Positions 54,828 to 64,000 of a DNA stretch of 64,000 bases are shown piece after piece. This stretch comes from Acheta domesticus (Eukaryota; Arthropoda; Insecta; Orthoptera; Gryllidae): positions 190,854,955-190,918,954 of the forward strand of contig JAHLJT010000631.1 of NCBI GenBank assembly GCA_031308135.1. Reading direction: 5' to 3'. The notes under the pieces are model-generated. The model did no database searches. It had not been told where the DNA came from and worked only from the letters and a program-made list of their open reading frames with translations. How positions within the stretch are numbered: the stretch's first letter is position 1; each line of letters opens with the position of its first letter. Position numbers and translations under genes: made by a program.

Positions 54828-55235
54828 CAGGGGTGCCTAACTTCCAGGGCCTGATGGGCCACAACTAAAACCTTTAATATGGTTTGCGGGCCACATTTTC
54901 ATTACTCGGGCAATCCACACGTGACCCCATATTGTTTATATCGGTTGTTTTCTCTGAAACGAAGGAGGGGGGATAAACCATGAACGTTATCAGGCTCTAC
55001 AATGCATAACGCAGTGCAACTCAGTTGGGATAATTTTGAATTTACAAGAAAAATATTTTTAAATCTGAACTTAACCTATTTTTATATGGGTCTGTTGATC
55101 CCGACAGGGCGCGTGCGCTAGGCGCGCAATGTTCTCGCCAGACAGTGGATGCAAGGGACTTTCACATTTGTCTAATAATCTTTCACGGGTCACAAGAAAT
55201 GACACCTCAGACCACATGGTCGAGAACTACTCCTG
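54828..55235. mobile_element. hAT-like termini
   Basis: CAGGGGTGCCTAACTTCCAG at 54828 followed by GGGCCACAACTAAAACC and TTGCGGGCCACATTTTC is a familiar hAT left end. About 400 bases on, minus-strand CAGGAGTAGTTCTCGACCAT (ending at 55235) looks like a hAT right end of the 'AGTTCTCGACC' type. The two ends are only loosely alike and no clear 8-bp duplication exists, so they may belong to one or two elements. Confidence 0.45.
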
Positions 55236-55379
55236 CCTATTCTGGCTTGTAAGCATGTGGCAGCGCTTGTACTCTCTTACAGGTAGGGAGATAACAGGTA
55301 GGGAGATGGGATGGCGCTAACTTTGCGGACCTTAAGTCCATTACGAAGCTTTTTCACCCTCTGGCACGCAAGCTGCCAC
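55236..55379. repeat. Short AGGTAGGGAGATAAC duplication
   Basis: ACAGGTAGGGAGAT occurs twice in tandem at about 55279-55309. The remainder is anonymous. Confidence 0.6.
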
Positions 55380-55570
55380 ACACATATTCAGGAAGTGACG
55401 GGTGTGGGAAGGAATGAGGTGTTGGTGATACATTTTTGGGAGCGTAGACTGCCGGAGTCGGTATTTACTTAGCTGTCCGGGGGACGCCGCACCCTAGGTA
55501 TATGTGCCAACGTTTTGGCAGCCATTCAGCGACCTTCCTCAGGGTGAAAAGCATTTAGAGAAATATTAAT
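55380..55570 (-). repeat. Possible retroelement 3' UTR fragment
   Basis: Minus-strand TTTTCACCCTGAGGAAGGTC then GCTGAATGGCTGCCAAAACG resembles the 'gaggaag..gcgaaTGG..GAAACG' phrase seen near the 3' ends of several retroelements (Penelope-like and some LINEs). There is no coding remnant, so the assignment is tentative. Confidence 0.3.
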
Positions 55571-58529
55571 TATCATTCTTGATGCTTCACTCGTATGTAA
55601 ACATTCCTTCCCTATACTAGAAAGTGACAATGTCCATCGATTTCACTTTTCTTTTCTCACGTTCCATCGATGCTTGTCGACGCGCCATTCTCGTTAGACA
55701 ATCGCCCACTCATCAACGTGAATGCTCTTTAATTAGACGATGTCCTTGCGTCGCCACTTCTGCTAACCCGCCTAATGCCTTCGTATGCAGTTCACTATCT
55801 TCACTATCACACCGCATGTTGCTCCTTCTCTCTTTGTATTTTTGGTCCGATACTTGAACCATCTGACTCGCTCTGATTTTTCCAAACACATTATCACTTT
55901 AATTTGTTCCCTACTATTTTCGATATTTATTATCCGTTAGTTTTACTTTGGAGATTTTCTGGTGTTGTGTGGTGTTTCTGCTCGACTGACATTTATGCTC
56001 AGTGGTCGGGGATTTTAACGTCTGTGGTCGGTGATTCTATAGGTTAACGTGCTACCCGATATGACCTCGTATGACTATCAGGCAATCAAAGGGTTAAAAT
56101 TCAGAGAAATCAAGATTTGTCGAAAGTGAAGTAAGAGAAACCATTGGATTAGTGACATTAATACAATACCAAAAGCGAAAAATGGTCGCTAGAATAACAG
56201 GGCTAATACCTTGAAGATGAATCAAATAAAATTAAATAAGATAAAAGATTTTTATTTACAGTATTCCTTACAAATGTACCAAACAAATTTGAACGTTAAT
56301 GTTTTACGTTGAAGTTTATGTTAGGAAATTGTGCTAATTTTTCAGTGCATATACCTGACCCTCTATTTTATTTGTGGTTGTTCCGTCAAAAGATACCACA
56401 CATTGAGAGCTTAAAGTAGTTTCGCATGACAATGATGGTTTGGTATAATGGAAATACGCGTTGTGTTGTTTGAGCTCGCTAGCCAAAGCTCTTTTCAGGA
56501 TTCACTGATAAGAGGAAACCTTTTATCACTTTTCTTCGCGGAATATTCCAACAGTTGCTTTGATTAACATTCCCAGGCGCTTCATTCAAAGAGATAGTTC
56601 TGGCCTATATGTGGAGAAAATTTATTTTTAGAGAGGAAAGGGAGAGAAAAGAATTGCGATTTACATTCCCTTCTCGTTTGATGAAAAGGGGTCCGTTTTA
56701 AACAATAACTGTTTTTGTATTTCTTATTCTTTGTTGTGCATTCTACCTATAATTATTTATGTACTGGAACCGTACTTTTATTCTTTGTATTTGTCAGTTT
56801 CGGGATTTGAGGACGTTTCTTGTTTTTATAAATAAACAAATAATTCTTGTTGGGCATAATTGACAGTGGATTGACAAAAGTGCTTTTATACGAATGATGA
56901 AATGTCTGTACGGAATGAATGCTTGTGTGTTGATTTGATAAATGCATTCGTTTAATACTACTTGAAATGGTACGCCTGCTATTTTACGAAGTAAGAAATT
57001 TGGAGGGAATTATAAAATATTATTAACTTTTTTGTGCTTTGTATCAAAATACAGGAATTGTAGAATACTGTCTAATAAGTACCTCTTTTGATTCTCGTGG
57101 CAACATTCATCCAGAAACTTCAATTTGCAGTCTGAACTGTAAGTTGATTACATCCTGACGTATTATGCGATACAATATTTTATAAATCCGTTCATTTGTA
57201 TCTTATATTATTTTAAAGTGCTTAATGATGTTAAATGGTGTAAAATGTTGAAATCAACTTGGCGAAAATGTGCTCTGCAATTTCTAAAATACTCGCATTT
57301 GATTTATCTTTCTCCTACGTTTACTTTTCACACATCACTTTAGAAAAAAGTAATAAAAAAATCTGGAATGGCACAACATAAGCGTCGGACAAAGACACGA
57401 CTAAGTACATATACATCTTGTGGAAATATTTATGATTTACAAATAATATTGTAACTACATACGTGGATAAAAAATACTCGTTACAAAACACTACTTATAT
57501 TGAAATTTTTGAGTTAACTATCATTACAACATATAAATATTCAAGAAATTCATTTTCGAATCACTTTCTAAAATTGAACTATTTTAATATACTGTAAAAA
57601 GGCAAGGGCCTTTTGTGAGGTCATGGTTGTCCTTAAAACGACTTAGTTTAATGTTTTTATTTTGCAAAACTGATAAATTTCTTCTTGAACAGTAATGCAA
57701 TATGTCTTTCACCTCTGCACATGACATCAAGTACCCTATGAAGGAATGCTAAATGTTTTCCTAAAATAAAAGTAGTTAATCGGACATGGACTTAATATAT
57801 TCTGGGAAAGGGATTGGAATTTTGAACTCCCTCATGTGCAAAATACTGGGCAGATTTTATGAAGTCTTTCTAGCTGATCAATCCAGGGTATAATCATTAT
57901 CGTAACTCATCATGTACTACTTGCTATACCACGACGAGGCGGCGGTAATGGCTACCAGCTTATCAGTGTCTTTGTCACACAGCAATGTTTCTTTCGTTAT
58001 CTTGCTGCGTTTACTTTCTGCAGTAGCGATGACAAAGCAAATGCAAATGGAATGATCGAAAAGTATACTATTTTAGTTTCAAGTTTCAGTTCCGAATATT
58101 AGTAAACCAATGACAGAAATGGCTACATAACTGTTACAAGTAGTAAGTCAGTCGTTTTCCTGACGCAGAGGCTAAAGCAAGCTGCGATAACATGTGAAAA
58201 CGAAGATTATTGGAACGCATTCAGAAATGTTGTCTAAACTTTTTTCTTTCAGTAAATATTGTCTCCGAAGTTATTTGTCCAGTTCACTTAATCCCAGTGT
58301 TGTTACCCCATATCATTTTCTCCCGATAGTACATTCTGTCCATAGACTTTTCACTTCTCAGAAAACTGGACCAATTTTCCGAACAAGATCGAGTAATACT
58401 CGTAGTCCAATGGAGCAAGCCCATAGCATGTTCATCGAACAGTAAATTTCGTTCAGAGACTTTTGAATTCTAGGAAAAATAGGTCGATGTCCATACTGTC
58501 CGATAGTGTTGGGTTGATTTAGGACAGGG
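55571..58529. other. AT-rich intergenic DNA, nothing recognised
   Basis: Nearly 3 kb with no element ends, no motif-bearing frame and no CpG cluster. Frames at 55624-55857 (plus), 56753-56947 (minus) and 58194-58445 (plus) are unremarkable. Confidence 0.5.
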
Positions 58530-58680
58530 CATTGTAGACCAGGCCTGCTCAACTCAGTGGGTCCGCGAGCCGGCTCGGACACCGCGCGAACCCAAAAATT
58601 CGCTCGCGGACTGCGCTGTTTCGAAGAGGGAAAGGACGTCACTCACGCCCCGAGGGAATAGCTACGGGAGGGAAGTGCTA
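58530..58680. mobile_element. Possible hAT left end
   Basis: CAGGCCTGCTCAACTCAGTG (from about 58541) then GGTCCGCGAGCCGGCTCGGA resembles hAT ends of the CAGGCCTGCCCAAC type with a GC-rich subterminal block. No right end or duplication was found. Confidence 0.35.
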
Positions 58681-59089
58681 GGCGGTTGAACGCTAACAGC
58701 CATCGACTCCGCGAAGCAACGCGAATTATCTTTCGCTTTTCGGTCTTCGTATGCGACAGCTGCGAATATGCTTCGTATGCGACGTGCATGCAAACCCAGC
58801 TGAAAAGGCGAGATACAAAACCGAAAACGTAGCTCCGACTCAAAAACGAGCGTAACTAATTAGTACAAGACTGTCTTTGCCCGTTTGTAGCACCACTAGC
58901 TTCCTGCAGGATTACAGTTTCTCCGTACGAACTAAACCAGCCTCGGGAAACCAAAAAAAGTTAGAAAGCAAGATAAAACAAAACGTACTAAGCAACACAA
59001 AACAGAGGCACTCTTCCAGATATTAAGAAATCTCTTCATGTCCCCTTCCGCTCATTTCCCCTTCCACCGTAGTGCAAATGCAACTAACA
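58681..59089. other. Intergenic DNA, nothing recognised
   Basis: Could be the interior of the putative hAT element at 58541. No transposase frame. Confidence 0.35.
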
Positions 59090-59800
59090 GAAACATCTAC
59101 ATTTCCGCGAGCGCGGTGCAGCCGTGCGGGTGCGGCCGTGAAGCGCAATGCAGGGCGGTGTGTGGCCCGGGCGCGCCTGCGGGCAGGGGGCGATTCGAAT
59201 TGTAGGCGCGCCGGCGAGAAGCGATTGGATTCCGCCCAGGCTTTGAGGTCCCGCGCCCCCTCCCCTCCCCTTTTCCCCTCCCTCTTCCGCCCCACACCAC
59301 TTCCGACCCCCTCCGACTGCCCTCCCCGTCCACCAGCCCACCCCTCTCCGCCTTCCTTCCGCTTAGTCAACCTTCCCTACCCACATCATCCCTTTCCTCA
59401 CCCTTTCCCCTTCACCGCCCTCCCCCAGCTTCCCCACCCCTTCCCTCCCCCTTCCAACACCATCCCTATCCACAACCTCTTGCTCTTCTTCCATCACCTC
59501 CCCATCACTCTCTCCTCCCGCCCCCTTCCGTCACTCCGCCACCTCCGACAATCCCCTCTTCCCCACCCCTCCTCCACCCTTCCCCTTCCTTCCCCACCCT
59601 CCGCACCGCGGTTTGTCAGCGGTGGGCTCGGCGCGCGCGTCAGCCGTTGACCGCGCCTCTGTACCGCGCGCGGAGCCAGCGCCGACGCCCCCCGCCCTCT
59701 CTTTTGCGGCGCGCGGGCAGAGCGATGCGCCGGCCCTCGTGCGCGCGCCCTCTACCTCGCGCACTAGGCCTGATAGGCGGTGCCAGGCGGTGACCTCGTT
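59090..59800. promoter_or_regulatory. CpG island split by C-rich tract
   Basis: CpG cores at 59105-59245 and 59605-59765 flank about 350 bases of almost G-free CCTTCCCC low complexity (59255-59605). Frames such as 59072-59650 (plus) and 59023-59370 (minus) are composition artefacts. The pattern of two CpG cores around a pyrimidine tract could mark divergent promoters; this is inference. Confidence 0.4.
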
Positions 59801-60889
59801 AAAAGATCAGTTTGTTGTTTCTTATCATTTTTCACTGATATGTAGCTTACGTAATTTTGGAGGAAATAATTGCTAATTAATTACAAGAAAACAATTGTAC
59901 GTAACATTTTCTTTAAAATGTCGATTTCAAGATATATGAGACGCTTCCGCTTCTGAGTAGCGGAGTGTAATTTTCATTGTCATATAGTTGTATAAATTGT
60001 TAGGTAGCTTTAAGAAATGGCCATAACTTTCTGCAGTGCGTATTACGGAGAATTCTTCTTGCGCGGTGGAGAAGTGTTATTATCAATAGTTACATACATG
60101 TAAACATGCTAACGATGAAAGGAGAGGAGGGAATTTATAATGTATTGTTTTAGAGCTTTTTAACCAGGGAACAATTGTGAACTTCTTTAATATTTTTGGT
60201 AGTCAATGGGATCTTGATTTTGATTATATCAGTCACCGGTTCATATTTCGCTATTAACCGTCAGTGGACCTCTTAAATTTCATTGACCCCGTTTGTGAAT
60301 TCGTGTAGGTTACGTTGTTTTCGGATCAAGTTTTCTTTTAGTGAAAAATAAATGCCTTCGCTTCTCATCGTAATTTGGAAGCGGTGGGAACCTTCCTCGA
60401 GAAGTGAATAGTCACATGGAAGGCTGCCCCTGAATAATGTGGCATCCTCCATGGTAAAATACGCTGACAAGGGTTTTGTCCTTTTCTTTAGAAAAGGAAG
60501 CTCGTTTGGAAATAAGCAATTTGGTCATATTAGCTTTAATATAGTTACTAGAGTCTTTGAATAAGAAATTTTCATTTAGTAGTCGTGAAACTGTAACAGG
60601 AACGGACGACCATTGTATCTCATAAAAACGACAAACTACATGCAGTTTCGACCATGTTTTGAGAATAATTCGAAGAGGTAATTTCCGGTTAATTAAAATT
60701 CCTCTGAAGTACACTAGGCTGATCAGAGGACTAGTTTTCTAAAAAATGAGGCAAACAAAATTCAACATTGCCCTAGATCACTGTTCTTGACCAACATGGT
60801 ATAGTATGAACACAATGTCTAAGAATAACTGATGCAAACTTCTATGGATATGTAAAAAGACTGGTGATGATCAATCTTTGCTTACAAAC
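59801..60889. other. AT-rich DNA, nothing recognised
   Basis: Minus frames at 60273-60470 and 60412-60714 show no motif. Confidence 0.5.
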
Positions 60890-61135
60890 ATGAACTGTGT
60901 AGGCAAAATGCCTGCGATGGTGTGGACGTGCGCGTCGATAGACTGAGAGAAGGTGGCCAAAAATATGATCGAAAGAAGAAGCTGAACGAAGCTGCTCAAG
61001 GAAGAAGAAGAGGAGGGAAACCGAGAAAACACTAGAAGGATGCAGTAAGTAAAGCGAATGGAAGGAAGAAATCTGCAAGAAAACGACTGGGAAGATCGTA
61101 GCAAATGGACACTAGTATGCGAGGAGCGACTTTAA
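60890..61135 (+). pseudogene. LINE reverse transcriptase tail fragment
   Basis: Across frameshifts the plus strand reads GRRRGGKPRK, then (shifted) MEGRNLQENDWEDRSKWTLV and CEERL. 'GKPRK.W.D' followed by 'L.ENDWEDRS.W...CEE' is the familiar C-terminal tail of some LINE proteins. Stops are present and nothing upstream is legible. The minus frames at 60842-61104 are antisense. Confidence 0.6.
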
Positions 61136-62049
61136 GATGTAATATGAGAGTTTTAAGTCAGACATTTCTTTAAGACTAGGTAAGGCAATTTTTGACATTG
61201 CTATCTAGCATGACTAATCTAGCGCAACTGAATTTTGACCTTGCGCCCCTAATTGGTTGACAACTTAGACTGATCTGGTGTTTAGCAAGTAAGAAAACTC
61301 AAGGGACGATCTGCCTACTATCAATGGAAAAATCGTGTTTTAATCTTTTGAATGCTCGAACTTGATGCTCGTATATCATCGATACCAAACAAATCAATTT
61401 TCTTGGTCGTCCAATTGAGACTTTTTTTTCAAATTTAAAAAAAAAGGAAGATAAAAACTTTGATACTGTTATTCTCTAAGAGTTGGTTTACCTGCCAAAC
61501 ACTAGTGCAGGATGAGCTTCTTACCGGTTAGAGGAAGCTATGTTTAATTTGAGTAATATTTACCTTCGCTAAATGGAATTTCATTAGTAAAAGAGAACTT
61601 CCAACCCTCTGTAGGCCTCCGATCTTTTTAATATTTATTGTGAGACCTTCCTTTTTGTTTGACTGCCTGCTTGGTCAGAGCGTTGATTATATTCTTGGCT
61701 ATAAGCCTGGGTTATTATTACTACGTCCTTTGGAGTGCACACAACAAACACTTCCCCGAACTCGGGGCGGAATTTGCGTTCTTAATATGAGCAGCGTCCT
61801 CTTTCCTCACACACGCTTCAAGTAACGCGTTAGAGTGTAAAAGGTCTCCTTTTAGAAATTTCCTAGAATTATTCCCTGTAGTTTGATTGTTGACTCATTC
61901 AGATCCCAGAAGCGAGTATGGAAATGCATTCGCTTGGAATGTCGACAATTTTCACTTTGAAGTCATTTGACAATTCACCCTGCGAGTGCATCATCCTTTG
62001 TGGAAAACAAGACTGTCGCTTCGAGGCATTTTATTCGAGGTCCTCTGTA
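61136..62049. other. Intergenic DNA, nothing recognised
   Basis: AT-rich with an A run at 61437-61445. The frame at 61640-61825 has no motif. Confidence 0.5.
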
Positions 62050-62760
62050 TTTAATCGCAGTGGCATCTTTCGTGGAACCGGGCAGTAAAGCGGCGGGAAA
62101 GGGATCGTGGCGGGATGGGGTGAGGCGGGGTGCGGTGGGGGCGGAAACACGACGGGCGTTTCGCAGAGAGAAGTGGGGTAGAGTAGGAATGAGATGAGTA
62201 ACGAAGTGGCAATGGGAAGTGAGAGTCGAGTGGATGGAATGGAGTTCGTCGGGGAACGCCAGCGTGGCGTTCGTCGGGGGGCGTGGAGGAGAGCGTGGGA
62301 GAACAGTGCGTGGCGGGGGAGGGGTTTGGCGGAGGGAACAGCGTCGCAATGGAAAGGGGCCTGGTGGAATGGAATGAGGCATGCTGGAACTGGACGGGAT
62401 CGAGCATGCCAGAACTGGGAGGTAAGGGGCAGGACACGGCCTGACGGGATGGGGCATGGTGGATTGGAATGGGCAGGACGTGGTATGGTGGACCGGGACA
62501 GAACAGGGCTGGGAGGGGGGCACGACGAGAAAAGACGGGGTGGAGGAAGGCAGGGCGTCGAGGCGTGGTGGATCGGGGCGTCGCGTAGCGGGGCATGGTG
62601 GGTCGGGCATGGTGGGTCGGGGCGTGGTTGGGTCGGGGCGTGGTTGGGTCGGGGCGTGGTTGGGTCGGGGCGGTTTGTTTTGGGTCGGGAATTGGTTGGG
62701 TCGGGTCGTGGTGGTCGGGGGCGTCGCGTAGCGGGGTGGTGGGTCGGGGCATCCCCTAGC
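62050..62760. repeat. G-rich low-complexity block with 17-bp minisatellite
   Basis: Plus strand strongly G-rich and C-poor. 62600-62670 is a tandem array of (GT)TGGGTCGGGGCGTGG (about 17 bp, four to five copies), and related GGGGCATGGTGGGTCGG units extend over 62560-62755. Runs of three or more G recur throughout, so G-quadruplex formation is possible. The 276-codon plus frame (62194-63024) and 233-codon minus frame (62051-62752) are repeat translations (Trp/Gly/Arg and Pro/His rich) and not genes. Confidence 0.85.
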
Positions 62761-63260
62761 GAGGCGTGCCGGGAAACGGCGGGAAGGAGCGGGCGCGGCT
62801 GGGCGGAGTGCGAGACGGGACGCGACGCGACCGGACGTGGTGGAAAAGGACTGCAGAGGGCGTGTGTGACGGTGGATGGCTTCCAGCGTCAGCGTCCCAA
62901 CGAGGCCGGGCGGCGCGCGGGCGCACGGCGCGGCGCTGTTCTGGAAGAAAGGAGCCGGCGCTGCGCCGCGCGGCGCGGCACGGCGCTCGGGACGAAGGAA
63001 GGGGCGCTCCTCTCCGGTTTATAGCTGGGTTTACGGCAGCGACACGACGGCGCCGGGCGAAGCCACTGAGCTGCAAACCTCCTCCCGCCCCCACCCCCGG
63101 CCCCGCTGCACCCGGTCGACCCCACTCGCACCGTCTCTCTCCCTCGCGCTGCCGACTGCTACCCTTCCCGAATTCGCCGCGCCTCGCCGACCGGCTCTTG
63201 CAGGCTACCCGGCGTCTCCAGGCCGCGCGCACTGTCTCCTGTCACTTTTCCCATGACACC
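62761..63260. promoter_or_regulatory. CpG island at a GC-skew switch
   Basis: CpG-dense core (62800-63010: GACGCGACGCGACCGGACG, GGCGCGCGGGCGCACGGCGC) exactly where the plus strand changes from G-rich (left) to C-rich (right). A promoter is plausible. No TATA, initiator or donor can be assigned, and the open frames on both strands (62756-63232 minus, 62766-63308 plus) are composition artefacts. Confidence 0.45.
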
Positions 63261-63828
63261 TCCAACGCATCACGTACCATCACCTGTCCGCCGAAGTCTT
63301 CTCATTAGATCTTTTCTCGCTCCCAACTCCCCATTTCTGGGACTCGTTCCCTGCTTCATTCCATTACTCCCTCGCCCCCCTCACCAAACTGTTTCCTGCA
63401 TCCTTCTCCGAACCGCATTCGCTCCACTGCTCCATGCGCCAATTTCCCCTAACATTTAGTATCCCTTCTCTACTAGCTCCTTCTTAAGTTCCCCTGCCCC
63501 GCCTTCCACACCTCACGTCCCCTCCACATCGTGTATTTTATTACTGCTTGCTCTTTATCCCGACCCATCCTTTGTCAAATCCGTATCTCTTTGATTCAGG
63601 CCAACCCCATCCCACATGACGGTCTCGCATTTACTTGATATCTCTTTTCTCCTTCCCCCTGCCCGTTTCACCCCCTGGCAAACCAGATGACTCCGCATCT
63701 CACCCCGCCCGCCACCCCATACTCTCTAAACCGTTTTCCCCCCTCCCAACGGACCTCTCCTCCAGTGTTTCGCCGCAGTCTCCTTGCGCGCTCCCATCGG
63801 CGCGCGGCCCCATTGCCCCCGTCTCATC
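63261..63828. other. C-rich low-complexity DNA
   Basis: C/T-rich, G-poor plus strand, the mirror image in skew of 62050-62760. Frames at 63253-63459, 63635-63847 and 63687-63902 are Pro/Ser/Leu low complexity. Confidence 0.6.
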
Positions 63829-63910
63829 GCCTGAACAGCTTAAGTGAGTTGTTAACACTCGGAACTCGTACGCGCCAGGGCTCGGTTCGATTTCCCAGGT
63901 GATCGGATGT
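63829..63910 (+). mobile_element. tRNA-like SINE head
   Basis: A-box-like CAGCTTAAGTGAGTTGTTAA (from 63836) and B-box-like GGTTCGATTTCCC (63884-63896) with normal spacing. Acceptor pairing is absent, so it is more likely a SINE head whose body continues rightward, possibly to the window edge. CCCAG|GTGAT at 63900 also resembles a weak donor; the B-box reading is preferred. Confidence 0.5.
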
Positions 63911-64000
63911 GTAGTTTTCCGTTTGTGGAAATGGCGGCGCCCCTTGGTGAATACTGCTCTGCTGCTTCCACAGGTGCCGTTTCAGACGGTTTACTGCTCT

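Noticed and set aside
62194..63024. 276-codon plus frame, the longest in the window
   Set aside because: Trp/Gly/Arg-rich translation of a G-rich minisatellite and CpG island. An overlapping 233-codon frame is open on the other strand, with no domain and no splice support.
1..64000. CRISPR arrays, bacterial operons, rRNA genes, telomeric TTAGG arrays, LTR pairs
   Set aside because: Looked for and not seen. The repeats present are microsatellites, minisatellites, SINEs, LINEs and DNA transposons.

Overview
This window is AT-rich, repeat-dense eukaryotic nuclear DNA, most probably from an arthropod with a large genome. A polyneopteran-type insect is my guess, from the repeat content only. The evidence is a Jockey-type LINE, other decayed LINE remnants, hAT, Harbinger-like and mariner-type DNA transposons, tRNA-derived SINEs, many microsatellites and the lack of any compact coding. 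I found no host protein-coding exon, rRNA gene or functional tRNA gene. Almost all reading frames longer than 60 codons are chance frames in low-complexity or GC-rich DNA. The few meaningful ones belong to transposable elements.

Layout. 1-9 kb: AT-rich DNA with AAT/ATT microsatellites, an isolated CpG-rich island (1640-2055), a degenerate tandem duplication (2205-2642) and a striking GA-rich tract that switches to a CT-rich tract (7322-8040) and ends in a consensus 5' splice site. 9-19 kb: three copies of a SINE-like family (called SINE-A here, six copies in the window), one interrupted by a 647-bp hAT element with a perfect 8-bp target duplication; a 475-bp hAT-like element; and a 633-bp foldback Harbinger-like element with an internal hairpin about 87% self-complementary. 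19-25 kb: a degenerate ~270-300-bp tandem array, a decayed reverse transcriptase, a 216-codon LINE C-terminal domain followed by its (ATT)n tail, a 176-bp MITE and a CpG island followed by a consensus splice donor at 24793/24794. 27-34 kb: a mariner-type element with ~370-bp inverted repeats, a perfect 84-bp-arm palindrome made from the SINE-A head, and a 636-bp hAT element. 35-45 kb: GC-rich islands, another SINE-A copy and a decayed unknown open frame. 47-50 kb: a ~3-kb pseudogenised Jockey LINE on the minus strand carrying a near-identical 195-bp triplication. 51-64 kb: SINE remnants, LINE fragments, hAT-like termini, a higher-order minisatellite and three large CpG/G-rich/C-rich blocks.

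Taken together, this looks like an intergenic or very long intronic interval. Several CpG-dense blocks could be promoters or first exons of genes whose coding parts lie outside the window, but this is inference. The best candidates for something not already described are the SINE-A family and its palindromic copy. I see no new multi-gene biological system here.
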